This document shows, one piece after another, positions 53,904-63,927 of a stretch of 64,000 nt of DNA. Source of the stretch: Orientallactaga sibirica (taxonomy: Eukaryota; Chordata; Mammalia; Rodentia; Dipodidae); contig JAEOAD010000055.1 in the NCBI GenBank assembly GCA_036365145.1, positions 3,100,001-3,164,000 of the forward strand, written 5' to 3'. The notes beneath the pieces were generated by a model. That model was not told where the DNA came from. It was given only the letters and a program-made list of their open reading frames with translations, and ran no database searches. A program made the translations under genes and the position numbers. Position 1 is the stretch's first letter, and each line of letters opens with the position of its first letter.

Positions 53904-54109
53904 TTTTAGAGAGAGAGAGAAAGAGGTACAGAGAGAGAGAGAGTGATAGAGAGAGAGAATGGGTGCACAGGGCCTCCAGACACTGCAAATGAACTCCAGA
54001 TGCATGTGCTTCCTTGTGTATCTGGCTTACTTGGGTCCTGGGGAATTGAACCAGGGTCCTTTGGCTTTGCAGGCAAACACCTTAACCACTAAGCCATCTT
54101 CTCCAGCCC
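53853..54109 (-). mobile_element. DIP-type SINE with (TTTA)n tail
   Basis: TTTA run at about 53859-53906. Its target 'cctttcaattt' recurs at 54111 and 54345. Confidence 0.93.
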
Positions 54110-54123
54110 TCCTTTCAATTTAA

Positions 54124-54344
54124 AAAAAAATATATTTTATTTATTTATTTGAGAGAAAGAGAGAGAGGGGGAAGAGGCAGATAGAGAAAGAAAGAATGGG
54201 CCCACCCAGTCCTCTAGCCACTGCAAATAAACTGCAGGTTCATGCGCCCCCTTGTGCATCTGGCTTACGTGGGTCCTGGGGAATAGAACCGGGGTCCTTA
54301 GGTTTCACAGGCAAATGCCTTAACTGCTAAGCCATTTCCTCAGC
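54124..54344 (-). mobile_element. DIP-type SINE at the same target
   Basis: Second reverse copy that reused the 'cctttcaattt' site. Confidence 0.93.
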
Positions 54345-54399
54345 CTTTCAATTTTTAAGGTTGGCAAAATACAAGTAACATGAAATTTACAATTGTAAC

Positions 54400-54712
54400 C
54401 TGTGTGTGTGTGTGTGTGTGTGTGTGCGCAAACAAATGTGTAGGCCTGAGAACAACCGTGAATGTCACCCTCAGGAATGCCACCACCTCCTTTGAGAACA
54501 GGGTTTTCTAATTGGTCTGGAACTCCTCAATTGGGCTGTCCTAGCTAGTCAGCAAGCTCTACGGATTGGCCTGTCGCTGCCTCCCCAGCACTGGGATTAT
54601 AAGCACACACCACCGCACCCAGCATTGTATGTGGATAATGGGGACCAAACTCAGGTCCTCACGCTTAAAAGGCAAGCCCTCTCCCCACTGCGCTAGCTCC
54701 CCAGCCTCCAGC
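54400..54712 (-). mobile_element. B4/RSINE1-type SINE with (TG)n
   Basis: TG run 54402-54425, then 'gtaggcctgagaacaaccgt', a B1-like middle and the head 'ccactgcgctagctccccag'. Confidence 0.72.
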
Positions 54713-55483
54713 ATGACCATTTTTAATCCTAAGTACACTCATTCATCATAAGCACACACATCCAAGTGCATTCATGTTCTTCTCCCAGCCATCACCACCG
54801 TCCATCTCCAGAACCCAAACTCTGTACCCACTCAACTATAGCTTTCCATTCTCCCCATCCCCCCTTGTTGGTTGTTGGTGGTGCGATCCACAAGAGAATT
54901 GAGTTTGGTGGGGTGATCCCTTTAACAAATATTTACTGCTGGTTTCCTATGTTGCCTGGCATTGCACCAAGACTAGAATGCAGGTTATCATTAGCTCTAA
55001 CAGTTTCAGTAAGCATGAAGAAATACGAAAGGGAAACATGATCATTTGTTCATTTAACAAACCTCTGACCTTCATCAGGTCCATGGAGCCGGGATACCCT
55101 CTCCTTCCCTCCCTGGAGGTGTTCCTGTCTGGTGCCAGGGTAAAAGAGTCAGGTCACTGTTTTATCACCCAGGATCCCACTCTCCGTGCCACTCTGCTGA
55201 GCCAGTTCCTACACAAGGGCATCATAGATGCTGGGGACATGACAGGGAATAGAATCTTCAGAGCTGGTGGGACAGCACCTCCCAGGAGCCTGGATCCTGA
55301 ATCCAGCTCAGCTCTACAGGCATCCCACCAGGTGACCTTGACCTACGCCCTTCTCCTCCTTGGATCTCTCACTGCTGTCAAACTGGGATTAACAACACTT
55401 AATTCACACATGGACAACCAAAGTCTTAGGTGAACACAAGGGTTCTAATTGCCCATGGTCTGTGGTTGGTAATATGTTTGATT
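54713..55483. other. Intergenic, no gene
   Basis: Possible L2-like phrase at about 54930-54975 ('aacaaatatttactgctgg') and a MIR-like piece at 55300-55410. An open frame of 151 codons at 54978-55433 resembles no protein I know. Confidence 0.45.
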
Positions 55484-55690
55484 TTTTTATTTTTTAAAGA
55501 TTTTTATTTATTTATTAGCGATGGGTGGGGGAGGGAGAAAATGGGTGCACCAGGGCCTCCAGCCACTGCAAACGAACTCCAGACGCATGTGCCACCATGT
55601 GTATCTGGCTAACGTGGGACCTGGAGAATTGAACCTAGGTCCTTAGGCTTTGCAGGCATGCGCCTTAACATTTAAGCCATCTCTCCAGCC
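55484..55690 (-). mobile_element. DIP-type SINE
   Basis: Reverse copy with a short G-rich tail region. Confidence 0.92.
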
Positions 55691-55694
55691 CAGT

Positions 55695-56017
55695 ATATGT
55701 GATTTTTCAATTTAAATAAATAGGTACATAGCATCTCTGTGACTGACTGTTCCAAACCTGTCCCACCTTTCCCTCCCCACCCTGCTCCCTGACACAGATT
55801 CAAATAGCTCCAGACTGCTAGCTCACCCCCACTATACAGACAGGTGGTATGGTCCAGAGGCTGGGACTGGGCCAGAGGTCATAGAGCAAACAGACATGTG
55901 ACTTCCTCTCTCCAAGTAAGACTCTTTATGACCTGGCCCAGCAGAGCCTCTCACCAAAATAAATAAAGCAAAAACTCCATAGTGTCCTGCCTACCGCCCA
56001 TCAAGAGTAATGGGATT
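55695..56017. other. Intergenic, no gene
   Basis: A faint MIR-like reverse fragment at about 55830-55930. Nothing else. Confidence 0.45.
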
Positions 56018-56195
56018 GGGCTGGAGAGATAGCTCAGTGGTTAAAGGTCTGATGGCCTGGGTTCAATTCCCCAGTACCCACATAAAGCCAGATGCACAAA
56101 GTGGCACATGCATCTGGAGTTTGTTTTTAGTGGTGGGAGGTAAACCCATTCTCATTCTCTCTCTCTCTCTCTCTCTTAAATAAATAAATACAAAC
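56018..56195 (+). mobile_element. DIP-type SINE with internal deletions
   Basis: 'gttaaaggtctgatggcctg' lacks the 'cttgcctacaaagc' segment. Confidence 0.9.
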
Positions 56196-56198
56196 TTA

Positions 56199-56346
56199 GC
56201 CAGGCATGGTGGCACACGCCTTTAATCCCAAGCACTCTGGAGGCAGAGGTAGGAGGATCACCAAGAGTTCAAGGCCACCCTGACACTACCAAGTGAATTC
56301 CAGGTCAGCCTGAGCTAGAGTGAAACCCTACCTCGAAAAACAAAAC

Positions 56347-56376
<30 letters not shown>
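56199..56376 (+). mobile_element. B1 SINE
   Basis: Forward B1 with an (AAAAC)n tail. Confidence 0.93.
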
Positions 56377-56377
<1 letters not shown>

Positions 56378-56459
56378 CTTAAGCTGCATGGTGCTACCAC
56401 GACCCCACGGCTACCATTGCTGCCAGTAGCAGTGATATTGACTAAAGCTCATGTTATGC

Positions 56460-56600
56460 ACCAGGCTTTGTGACAAAAGTTGTATATATGGCTCCATTTA
56501 ATCTTCACTTCATCCCTAGGAGATTGGCTTTATCATTAATTATTTTAGACAGATGGAATAACTGAGGCACAGAACACTTAAAGTAACCAGTCGGGCTAGG
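56460..56600 (-). mobile_element. MIR fragment
   Basis: Reverse MIR: 'ccatttaatcttcacttcat', 'ggaataactgaggcacagaa', 'cacttaaagtaaccag'. Confidence 0.75.
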
Positions 56601-56808
56601 GCCATGCTGCTGGGATGGGGTGAGGCCTGACTTGCTGGCAGGCATCTACATCCTCAGGCAGCCCAGCTCTGGAGCCCCTGCCCGAGTGCTCTTCTATGCA
56701 TCTGCACCTCACAGCTGAGGCAGCCAGAGATTTGCTCAGGGCCGTGGCAGCCGCAGGTTTGTCCTCAGCTCCTTGGTGTGCAGCAGTCAGAAATGAGCGC
56801 TACTGGGC
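56601..56808. other. Intergenic, GC-richer single-copy
   Basis: No feature recognised. Confidence 0.4.
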
Positions 56809-56990
56809 CACTTTTCCTTTCCTTTCCTTTCTCCTCTTCCCCCCTTTCTTTCCTTTCCCCTTCATTTTCCCTGTTCCTTTCCTTTCTTTTCTGTTCCCTT
56901 CTCTTCCCCTCCTTGACCTTTCTTGACCTTTCCTGCCCCACTTCCTCTTTCGCCTTTCATTTCCTTCCCTTCCCTTCTCTTTTCTGTCCT
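56809..56990 (+). repeat. Pyrimidine-rich (CTTTC)n-like tract
   Basis: Imperfect TTCC/TTTCC repeats with very few purines. Confidence 0.9.
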
Positions 56991-57053
56991 AGGGATTAAA
57001 ACTAGGGCCCTATGCATGCTAGGTAAGTGCTCTACCACTGAGTTATGTCCTCA
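56991..57053 (-). mobile_element. ID (BC1-like) SINE
   Basis: Reverse ID: 'attaaaactagggccctatg', 'taagtgctctaccactgagt'. The pyrimidine tract lies at its tail end and may derive from that tail. Confidence 0.78.
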
Positions 57054-57100
57054 CCTTCTTTTAACTTTTTAATTTATTTTAACTTTTAAAAACTTTATTT

Positions 57101-57272
57101 GCACCGGGCGTGGTGGTGCACACCTTTAATCCCAGCACTGGGGAGGCAGAAGTAGGAGGATTGCCGGGAGTTCGAGGCCACCCTGAGACTACATAGTGAA
57201 TTCCAGGTCAGCCTGAGCCAAAGTGAGACCCTACCTTGAAAAACCAAAAAAAATAATAATAATAATAAAATT
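57101..57272 (+). mobile_element. B1 SINE
   Basis: Forward B1 with an (AAT)n tail. Confidence 0.93.
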
Positions 57273-57274
57273 AT

Positions 57275-57480
57275 TTGCAAGCAGAAAGCAAGAGAGAGAA
57301 TGGAGGGGGGAGTAGATAGAAAGAGAAAGAGAATGTACACACAGGGGCCTCTAGCTGCTGCAAGTAAACTACAGATGCTTGTGCCACCTTGTGCGCCTGG
57401 CCTTACGTGGGTACAAGGGAATCAAACCCAGGTTGTTAGGCTTGCAGGTGAGTGCCCTAGTAAGGCATCTCCCCAGCCCC
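57275..57480 (-). mobile_element. DIP-type SINE, diverged
   Basis: Reverse copy with a short head ('gtgccctagtaaggcatctc'). Confidence 0.88.
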
Positions 57481-57565
57481 ACCTTTTATTTTGATAGAGT
57501 TTCACGAGGCTGCCCAAGCTGGACTTGAACTTGTTCTATAGCACAAGTAGGCCTTGAACTAAGAG

Positions 57566-58123
57566 GGAAGGGGCACTGATGGTCCTTCTCTGCAAAGGTG
57601 CTCCACGACACAAGTCCTCTGAGCCCTCTCATGTGAACACCAAGTGTCCTCTGCACTGGACACGTGAATTTTTTTACGTTTGGCAGTACACAGTAGAAGG
57701 TCACCTTCAAGCCAATGGTAAGATGTGATCTCAAGAGAACTTAATTTATTTGTAAAGTCCTGGTGTGGGCTAGCTGAAATCAACACAAGCCTTAGGAAAC
57801 AGGGCGTTTGCACTCACTTGCAAGTTCTTCTCTAGGACTCCAGCCCCACCAAGAGCTCACAGAGAGAGTATGTGGGCCACCATGCTGCTTTGTACAGTCA
57901 AGAAACCCCACCCCTTGCTCTGACCCACCACTCAGCAAAGTACAAGACAACTGGAGGCCCCTAGGGATGGGGACAGAAGGTCATTCTGTCCCCAGGGCCC
58001 AGGCAGCAGTACACTGGCCCTGGGGAGGAGCCCAAGCAACATTGCACAGCTCCCAAGGGCACAGACCCTGCGGCAGTCCTCAGAAGGCCATTGTGACTGG
58101 AGGCTACAAACAAAAAGCCTTGG
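57566..58123. other. Intergenic, no gene
   Basis: Single-copy-looking. Open frames of 144-160 codons on both strands overlap the B4-type SINE downstream and look like chance. Confidence 0.5.
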
Positions 58124-58426
58124 GCTGGGAGTTGGCTCAGCGGATAAAGTGCGTGCTGTGCGAGTGGGAGCACCTGTCTTTGGATCCCCAGAACCCTTGT
58201 CAATCTGGATGCTGTCGCCTTAGTGTCTGTAATGTCAGTATGCCTGCAGTGAGAAGGGAGGCAGAGAACCGTCTGGAAGCTCATGGGTGAGCTAAGCTGG
58301 TGGATGGGAGACCCTGCCTCAAAACAAGGTGGAAGGGTGAGAACCAATATCTTTGACCTCCCCACACAAGCACCATGGCATGTGTATGGCCACACTCACA
58401 CACATGAACATGCACACACAAACACA
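58124..58426 (+). mobile_element. B4-type SINE
   Basis: tRNA-like head 'gttggctcagcggataaagt', B1-like middle, 'cctcaaaacaaggtggaagg' and a CA-rich end. The GGAA array starts at its very tail. Confidence 0.82.
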
Positions 58427-58872
58427 GGAAGGAAGGAAGGAAGGAAGGAAGGAAGGAAGGAAGGAAGGAAGGAAGGAAGGAAGGAAGGAAGGGAGGGGAG
58501 GGAGGGAGGGGAGTTGGAAGAAAGGAGGAAAGGAAGGAGGAAGGAAGGGAAGGAAGGGGAAGGAAGGAAGGGAAGGGGAAAAAGGAGGGGAGAGGAGGGA
58601 GGGAGGAAGGGAGGGGAAAGGAGGGGAATGGAGTGGAGGAGAAGGAAGGGGAAGGGAGAAGAAGAGAAGAGAAGGGAAGGGAAGCGAAGGGAAGGAAGGA
58701 CGGACTGAAGGAAGGAAGGAAGGAAGGAAGGAAGGAAGGAAAAAAGAAAGAAGGAAGGGGACAGGAAGGGAGAGGAGAGGAGGGGAAGGGAGGGGAAGGG
58801 AAGAGAAGGGAAGGAAGGAAGGAAGGAAGGAAGGAAGGAAGGAAGGAAGGAAGGAAGGAAGGAGAAATAGAA
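58427..58872 (+). repeat. GGAA purine-only array
   Basis: Pure (GGAA)n at 58427-58492, about 58707-58740 and 58810-58862, joined by G/A-only degenerate repeats (GGGGAA, AGGGA). Under ten pyrimidines occur in about 446 bp. Frames of about 200 codons on both strands are products of the repeat, not genes. Confidence 0.98.
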
Positions 58873-59342
58873 GAAAAGGTTGCACCCCTGGGGAGGGCCA
58901 GGAAATCGTCACCACCCCAGGATCTGCACTGATACCAGCAGAGGTGGACTTGGCTCTATGAGAGGCTTGGGGACTTTGCTACTCAAGACTATGGATCCAA
59001 GGCAATAGGTGGCTGGCATGATAGGCTCAGAACTTCTGGGAAAGCTGTCGAAATAACTGACTGGGGCTATTAAGCGGAGGGCTCCATTGCAATGGGTTCT
59101 TGCACAAGGAAAACAAAACCTGGCTTGGTGGACCAAGATAGAGCTAGACTTGTTCAAGACCCAGCTGGACTCACACTCCACTGTGCCCACCAAGATCCTA
59201 GTGTAGAGCACGCAATAACAGTGTGCTGCCAGGTAAGTGCAGAACCCTGGAGGGAAGCCATGCATGACATAGTATAAGGGATTACGGAAAACTGAGGGAG
59301 GAACATGAGTGCTGATAAAGACTGCATCAAAATTACAGGCGT
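58873..59342. other. Intergenic, no gene
   Basis: Single-copy-looking sequence. An open reverse frame of 147 codons has no recognisable product. Confidence 0.5.
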
Positions 59343-59503
59343 GGCCAGGCATGGTGGCTCACACCTTTAATCCCAGCACTTGGGAGGCAGAGGTAAGAAC
59401 ATCACAGTGAGTTCAAGGCCAGCCTGAGACTACATCATGAGTTTCAAGACAGCCTGGACTAGAGTGAAACCGTATCTTGAAAAACCAAAAAAGAAAAAAC
59501 AAA
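59343..59503 (+). mobile_element. B1 SINE
   Basis: Forward B1 from 'gtggccaggcatggtggc' to 'gtatcttgaaaaacc'. Confidence 0.92.
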
Positions 59504-59895
59504 TTATAAGCTCTTGTGCTTAAGGGGGCACCAACAAGTTGAGTGCTAAGCACTAAATGAAACATCCCTATCATATCCCCCAGGGCTCAGGGAACACTTC
59601 AGAAAAGGTGACAGAAAGAATCTAAGAGCCAAAGGATGGGGAGGAGTGCTGTCTTCTGAACAAGAGGGGCCATTGCGTTCATTAGCTCACGGTGGCTGTT
59701 GTTTCCTACACGAGACATGCACAATATTGGGCCCAGGCACATGTCATCAGGGATGATGGAGGAGGATAAAAATATGACATCAAACTAGAAGAGGGAAGAG
59801 TCAGAAAGAAGAAGGGTTTGATAGAAGCAACATAGGGGAACAAAAGAAATAGAAGGGCATTATGATCAAAACATTCTGTCCATGTAAGAAAATTG
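59504..59895. other. Intergenic, no gene
   Basis: Purine-rich in part (59750-59860). Nothing recognised. Confidence 0.45.
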
Positions 59896-59897
59896 TT

Positions 59898-60126
59898 GAG
59901 CTGGAGAGATGGCTTAGTGGTCAAGGCACTTGCCTGAAAAGCCAAAGGACCCAGGTTTGATTCCCCAGGACCCATGTAAAGCCAGATGCACAAGATGGTG
60001 CATGCGTCTAGGGTTTGTTTGCAGTGGCTAGATACCCTGGCATACTCATTCTCAAGCTTTTCTTTCTCTCTATCTACCCCACTCTTTCTTTTAAATAAAT
60101 AAATAAATAAGTTAAATATTTTTCAA
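59898..60126 (+). mobile_element. DIP-type SINE
   Basis: Forward copy flanked by AGAAAATTGT (59887 and 60127). Confidence 0.93.
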
Positions 60127-60150
60127 AAGAAAATTGTCAATAAAATGTTG

Positions 60151-60317
60151 TTAGCTGGGTGTGGTGGCGTACTCCTTTTATCTCAGCACTGAGGAGGCAG
60201 AGGTAGGAGGATTGCCATGAGTTCGAGGCCACCCTGAGACTACATAGTGATTCCAGGTCAGCCTGGGAATTTGAAAACTACTTTGAAAAAAACAAAAAAA
60301 AAAACAAAACATTTTTT
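60151..60317 (+). mobile_element. B1 SINE with damaged 3' end
   Basis: The end reads 'cctgggaatttgaaaactac' in place of the usual 'ctagagtgagaccctacctc'. Confidence 0.88.
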
Positions 60318-60333
60318 AAAAAGGACACAAACA

Positions 60334-60573
60334 GGCTGGAGACATGGCTTAGTGGTTAAGTGCTTGCCTGAGAAGCCCAAGGACCCCAGTTCGAGGCTCA
60401 ATTCCCCAGGACCCATATAAGCCAGATGCACAAGGTGGCCCATGCATCTGGAGTTCATTTGCAGTGGCTGGAGGCCCTGGTGTGCCCATTCTCTCTCTCT
60501 TTCTCTGCCTTTTTCTCTCTCTCTCTGTCACTCTCAAATAAATAAATAATTAAAAAACTTTTAAAAATTTTTA
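60334..60573 (+). mobile_element. DIP-type SINE, duplicated B-box variant
   Basis: 'agttcgaggctcaattcccc' at the B box. A perfect 16-bp target-site duplication AAAAAGGACACAAACA flanks it (60318-60333 and 60574-60589), so this subfamily moved recently. Confidence 0.95.
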
Positions 60574-60622
60574 AAAAAGGACACAAACAAGAATTTAGTT
60601 TTCTCATTGAGTGTGTATGTAT

Positions 60623-60630
60623 ATAATGTG

Positions 60631-60673
<43 letters not shown>

Positions 60674-60985
60674 CACTCACCTGTGGCAGGGTGCACTTGC
60701 ATGAGGTGACTGTAGGGAAACATTGCGTGTCCTCCTACCTCACTTTTCCACCCATTTACTTGAGCCAGAATGTCTTACTGATCCATGAGCTTGCTCTGTG
60801 AGCCCCCGTGATTCTCTGGTCTCTTGTTCCCCGTGGGTCACAGATGTGTGTGGACATGCCCACCTGTTTACGTAGGTCCTGGGGATTGAACTCCAGCTGT
60901 CTCTCAGGCCTCGTCAGGCTCTCGTGCTTGCACAGGAAGTGCTCTGAACCTCTGAGCCATTCCTCCAGACCACAAGCAAGAAAGT
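60623..60985 (-). mobile_element. B4/RSINE1-type SINE with (GT)n
   Basis: GT run 60633-60669, a diverged middle and a tRNA-like end 'gaacctctgagccattcctc'. Confidence 0.7.
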
Positions 60986-60989
60986 TAAA

Positions 60990-61472
60990 AGGCAACTTAG
61001 GAAGGTTAACCTGGATCATCAACTTCATTGCATCGAGCAATGCCTAGGAAATTAGCAAAGCACAATTCTGATCTGTCTATAAGGGCATTTCCGGAGAGGA
61101 GGGGATCATGCTGGATTCAGATTTTGAATGGACTGTTAAAGGTGGTGAAGGTGTGGAAGGTGGAGTCTGGCTTGAGGAAGGGAGGTAGTTGCCTTTGAAG
61201 GGTGTATCTTGGCCCTGGATACTTCCTGTCCTGCTCTCTGCTTCCCAGCCACCATGAAGTGAGCAGCTCTGCTCCATGACACTCAACCATGGGCCCACAG
61301 CCACGGAGCAGGCTTACCATGGATGGGTCCTTGGCAACAGTGAGCAGAAACATCTTCCTCTGAAAAAGGCATAACTTCCTTTGAAGTTATTCTCTCAGGT
61401 ATTGGTCATAGAGAGAAAAAGTCTAACAGATAATCCAAGGAATGGCGTTAGGATATATAAAGAATGCATTTT
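60990..61472. other. Intergenic, no gene
   Basis: Single-copy-looking sequence. Confidence 0.5.
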
Positions 61473-61690
61473 GGGCTGGAGACATGGCTTAGCGGTTAAG
61501 GCACTTGCCTACAAAGGCGAAGGACCTCGCTTCAATTCCCCAGGACCCACATAAGCCAGATGCACAAGGGGGCGCATGTGTCTGGAGGTTGTTTGCAGTG
61601 GCTGGAGGCCCTGGTGTGCCCATTCTCTCTCTCTCTCTCTGCCTATTTTTCTTTCTTAAATAAATAAATATAAATAAAATATTTTTTAAA
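61473..61690 (+). mobile_element. DIP-type SINE
   Basis: Full-length forward copy. Confidence 0.93.
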
Positions 61691-61781
61691 AAGAACACAT
61701 ATTGATGAAAATGCCATAATGAAGCCCATTATTTTATATGTTAACTTAAAAATCTTATAAACAATTAAAGTAAAACTAAAA

Positions 61782-61897
61782 TATCTATTTATTTAAGAGA
61801 GAGAGAGAAAGAGTGGTCACACCATGGCCTCTTGCTACTGCAAATGAAATCCAGACACCTGTCACTTTGTGAGTCTGGCTGTACATGGATAGTGAGT
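61782..61897 (-). mobile_element. DIP-type SINE, truncated
   Basis: Tail and part of the body only. 'taaaatatct' on both sides (61775 and 61898). Confidence 0.82.
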
Positions 61898-61959
61898 AAA
61901 ATATCTAAAGAATTCTTACAGTACAAAGAAAGGCCAACCAATTGAAAATGAGCAAGAGG

Positions 61960-62078
61960 ATCCGGAGAGATGGCTCAGCAGTTAAGGTGCTTGCCTGTGA
62001 AACCTAAGGATCTAGGTTCCATCCCCAATACCCATATAAGCCAGATGCACAAGGTGGTGCATATATCTGGAGTACATA
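61960..62078 (+). mobile_element. DIP-type SINE broken by an inverted copy
   Basis: Runs to 'tctggagtacat'. The rest is displaced to 62290 by an inserted reverse copy. Confidence 0.9.
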
Positions 62079-62079
62079 T

Positions 62080-62289
62080 TTTAAAAAAATATTTTATTTT
62101 TATTTACTTATTTGAGAGAAAGAGGGAGGGGGGAGAGAATAGCCATGCCAGGGCCTCTAGTCACAGCAAATGAACTCCAGATGCATGCACCACCTTGTGC
62201 ATCTGGCTTATGTGGGTCCTGGAGAATCAAACTGAGGTCCTTAGGCTTTGCAGGCAAGTGCCTTAACTGCTAAGCCATTTCTCCAGCCC
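62080..62289 (-). mobile_element. DIP-type SINE inserted in opposite orientation
   Basis: TGGAGTACAT before and TGGAGTAAAT after show insertion into the forward copy. The pair could fold as a hairpin in RNA. Confidence 0.9.
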
Positions 62290-62334
62290 TGGAGTAAATT
62301 TTTTTTTAAATTTAAATTAAAAAAATTTTTTTAA

Positions 62335-62525
62335 AGTGAGCAAGGGCTCTGAATAGACTCTTCTCCAACAAAGATTAACACATGGTTTATGAAAAGGGGC
62401 CCACCCATCAATTACCAGAGAAACACAATCAAAGCCACAACTGGATTCCAATGACACCAAATAAAAAGGCTTTAGTCAGAAAGCCAGATAAGTATTGCCA
62501 AAGATATGAAGAAATAATAACCCTT
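62335..62525 (+). mobile_element. L1 ORF2 remnant
   Basis: Old L1 ORF2 3' words: 'tagactcttctccaacaaag', 'cagagaaacacaatcaaagc' and 'ccagataagtattgccaaag'. The frame is broken. Confidence 0.7.
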
Positions 62526-62666
62526 AGCCAGGCCTGGTAGCCTATACCTGTTATGCCAGCTGTTCAGGAGGCTGAATCAGAAGGATTAAAAAGCCTGCTG
62601 GGGCTACAGAATGAATTCAAGGCAAGCCTGGACAACATAGAGAGACCTTGACTCAAAATAAAAAAG
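62526..62666 (+). mobile_element. B1 SINE, very old
   Basis: 'agccaggcctggtagcctat' to 'gagagaccttgactcaaaat'. Confidence 0.8.
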
Positions 62667-62676
62667 GACAGGTCGG

Positions 62677-62912
62677 GGGCTAGAGAGATGACTTAGCGGT
62701 TAAGGCATCTGCCTGCAAAGCCAAAGGATTCCGGTTTGACTCTCCAGGACTCAGGCAAGCCAGATGCACAAGGAGGTGCATGCATCTGGAGTTCGTTTGC
62801 AGTAGCTGGAGGCCCTGTCATGTCCATTCTCTCTCTCTTTCTCTCTCTCTGTGTGCTTCTCTCTCTCTCAAATAAATAAATATTTTAAAAAGTTTTTTTT
62901 TAAAAAAGGACA
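62677..62912 (+). mobile_element. DIP-type SINE
   Basis: Forward copy. 'aaaaaaggacagg' before and after it. Confidence 0.93.
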
Positions 62913-62913
62913 G

Positions 62914-63128
62914 GGGCTGGAGAGATGGTGTGATGGTTAAAGGCATTTCCTTACAAAGGCTAATGGCCCAGGGTTCAATTCCCCAGTACCTATGTAAAGT
63001 CAGATGAATAAAACAGCACATACATCTGGAGTTCATTTGCAGTGTCAAGAGGCCAGGACATGCCCATTGCTTCTCTTTAACTTGCTCTCTCTGCTTGCAA
63101 ATAAATAAATTAAAAAAAAAAAAAAAAC
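62914..63128 (+). mobile_element. DIP-type SINE
   Basis: Forward copy of the 'ggttaaaggcatttcctta' subtype. Confidence 0.9.
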
Positions 63129-63139
63129 TTCCATAGAAG

Positions 63140-63222
63140 AATAGAGACGATAGCTTGGTGGGTAGAGTGCCTAGCATGTGTGAGGTTCTAGGTTCAATGC
63201 CTTGCACTGTCAAAACAAAACG
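63140..63222 (+). mobile_element. ID (BC1-like) SINE
   Basis: 'atagcttggtgggtagagtg', 'cctagcatgtgtgaggttct', 'gttcaatgccttgcact'. Confidence 0.78.
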
Positions 63223-63229
63223 ATAAAGA

Positions 63230-63885
63230 AAGAAAGAAACTGCAACCTTTGGATACTGCTGATGGGAAAGCAAAATAAAAATGATTTGAGAATCAATGTC
63301 GAAGCTCTTCAAAAAGTTAAGCATGTGGGCTGGGTGTGGTGGTGCACTCCTTTAATACCAGCACTCGGGAGGCAGAGGTAGGAAGATCCCTGTGAGTTCA
63401 AGGCCAGCCTGCACTATAGAGTGAGATCCAGGTCAGCCTGGGCTAGAGTGAGACGCTACCTAGAAAAACCAAAACAAACAAACATACAAACCAAAAAATC
63501 AATTAAGCTTGTAGTCACCACTGAACACACCTATTCTATTCCCATGTATGTACCAGGAGAAATGAAAATATGTTCACATAAAATTTGATACACAAATGTT
63601 CATAGTAACAGTTTTTTCACAATGGCCCAGAGGTGGACACAGCTCATAGGCCCATCAGAAGATGAATCAATAAAGACTATGCAATATCCATTTACTGGAA
63701 CAGTACATGGTCACCAAAAAGTATAGTTCAGTACACAGTCCAACAAGGATGAAGCATGGAAACGGGCCAAGTGAGAGAAACCAGGCACAAAAGATCGCTT
63801 ATCACATAATTAAGTTTATATGGAATGTTCAGAATAAGAGAACATATATATATATATACAGACAGAAAGTGCAGCATTAGTTGTT
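63230..63885 (+). mobile_element. L1 (old, L1M-type) 3' region
   Basis: 'tgctgatgggaaagcaaaat', 'aaatgttcatagtaacagtt', 'caatggcccagaggtgg', 'catggtcaccaaaaag' are old L1 ORF2-end words. A B1 at 63329-63490 splits it. Confidence 0.75.
63329..63490 (+). mobile_element. B1 SINE
   Basis: Forward B1 with an AAAC tail. 'agttaagcatgtg' and 'aattaagcttgtag' flank it. Confidence 0.92.
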
Positions 63886-63927
63886 TAGCACTGCAAGGGA
63901 AAGTCATAAAGAATGATGAGCCCGAGG

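Noticed and set aside
54978..55433. 151-codon open frame
   Set aside because: No family resemblance, composition like non-coding DNA, and it crosses a possible MIR fragment.
57808..58395. Overlapping 144-160-codon frames on opposite strands
   Set aside because: They run into a B4-type SINE and match no protein I recognise.
58427..58872. CRISPR-like or other regular spaced array
   Set aside because: The repeats are contiguous tetramers without unique spacers, in a mammalian genome.
58319..58961. Open frames of about 200 codons on both strands
   Set aside because: They are the translation of the GGAA array (Lys/Glu/Gly/Arg or Ser/Leu/Pro repeats). A tetramer repeat without stops is open in every frame.
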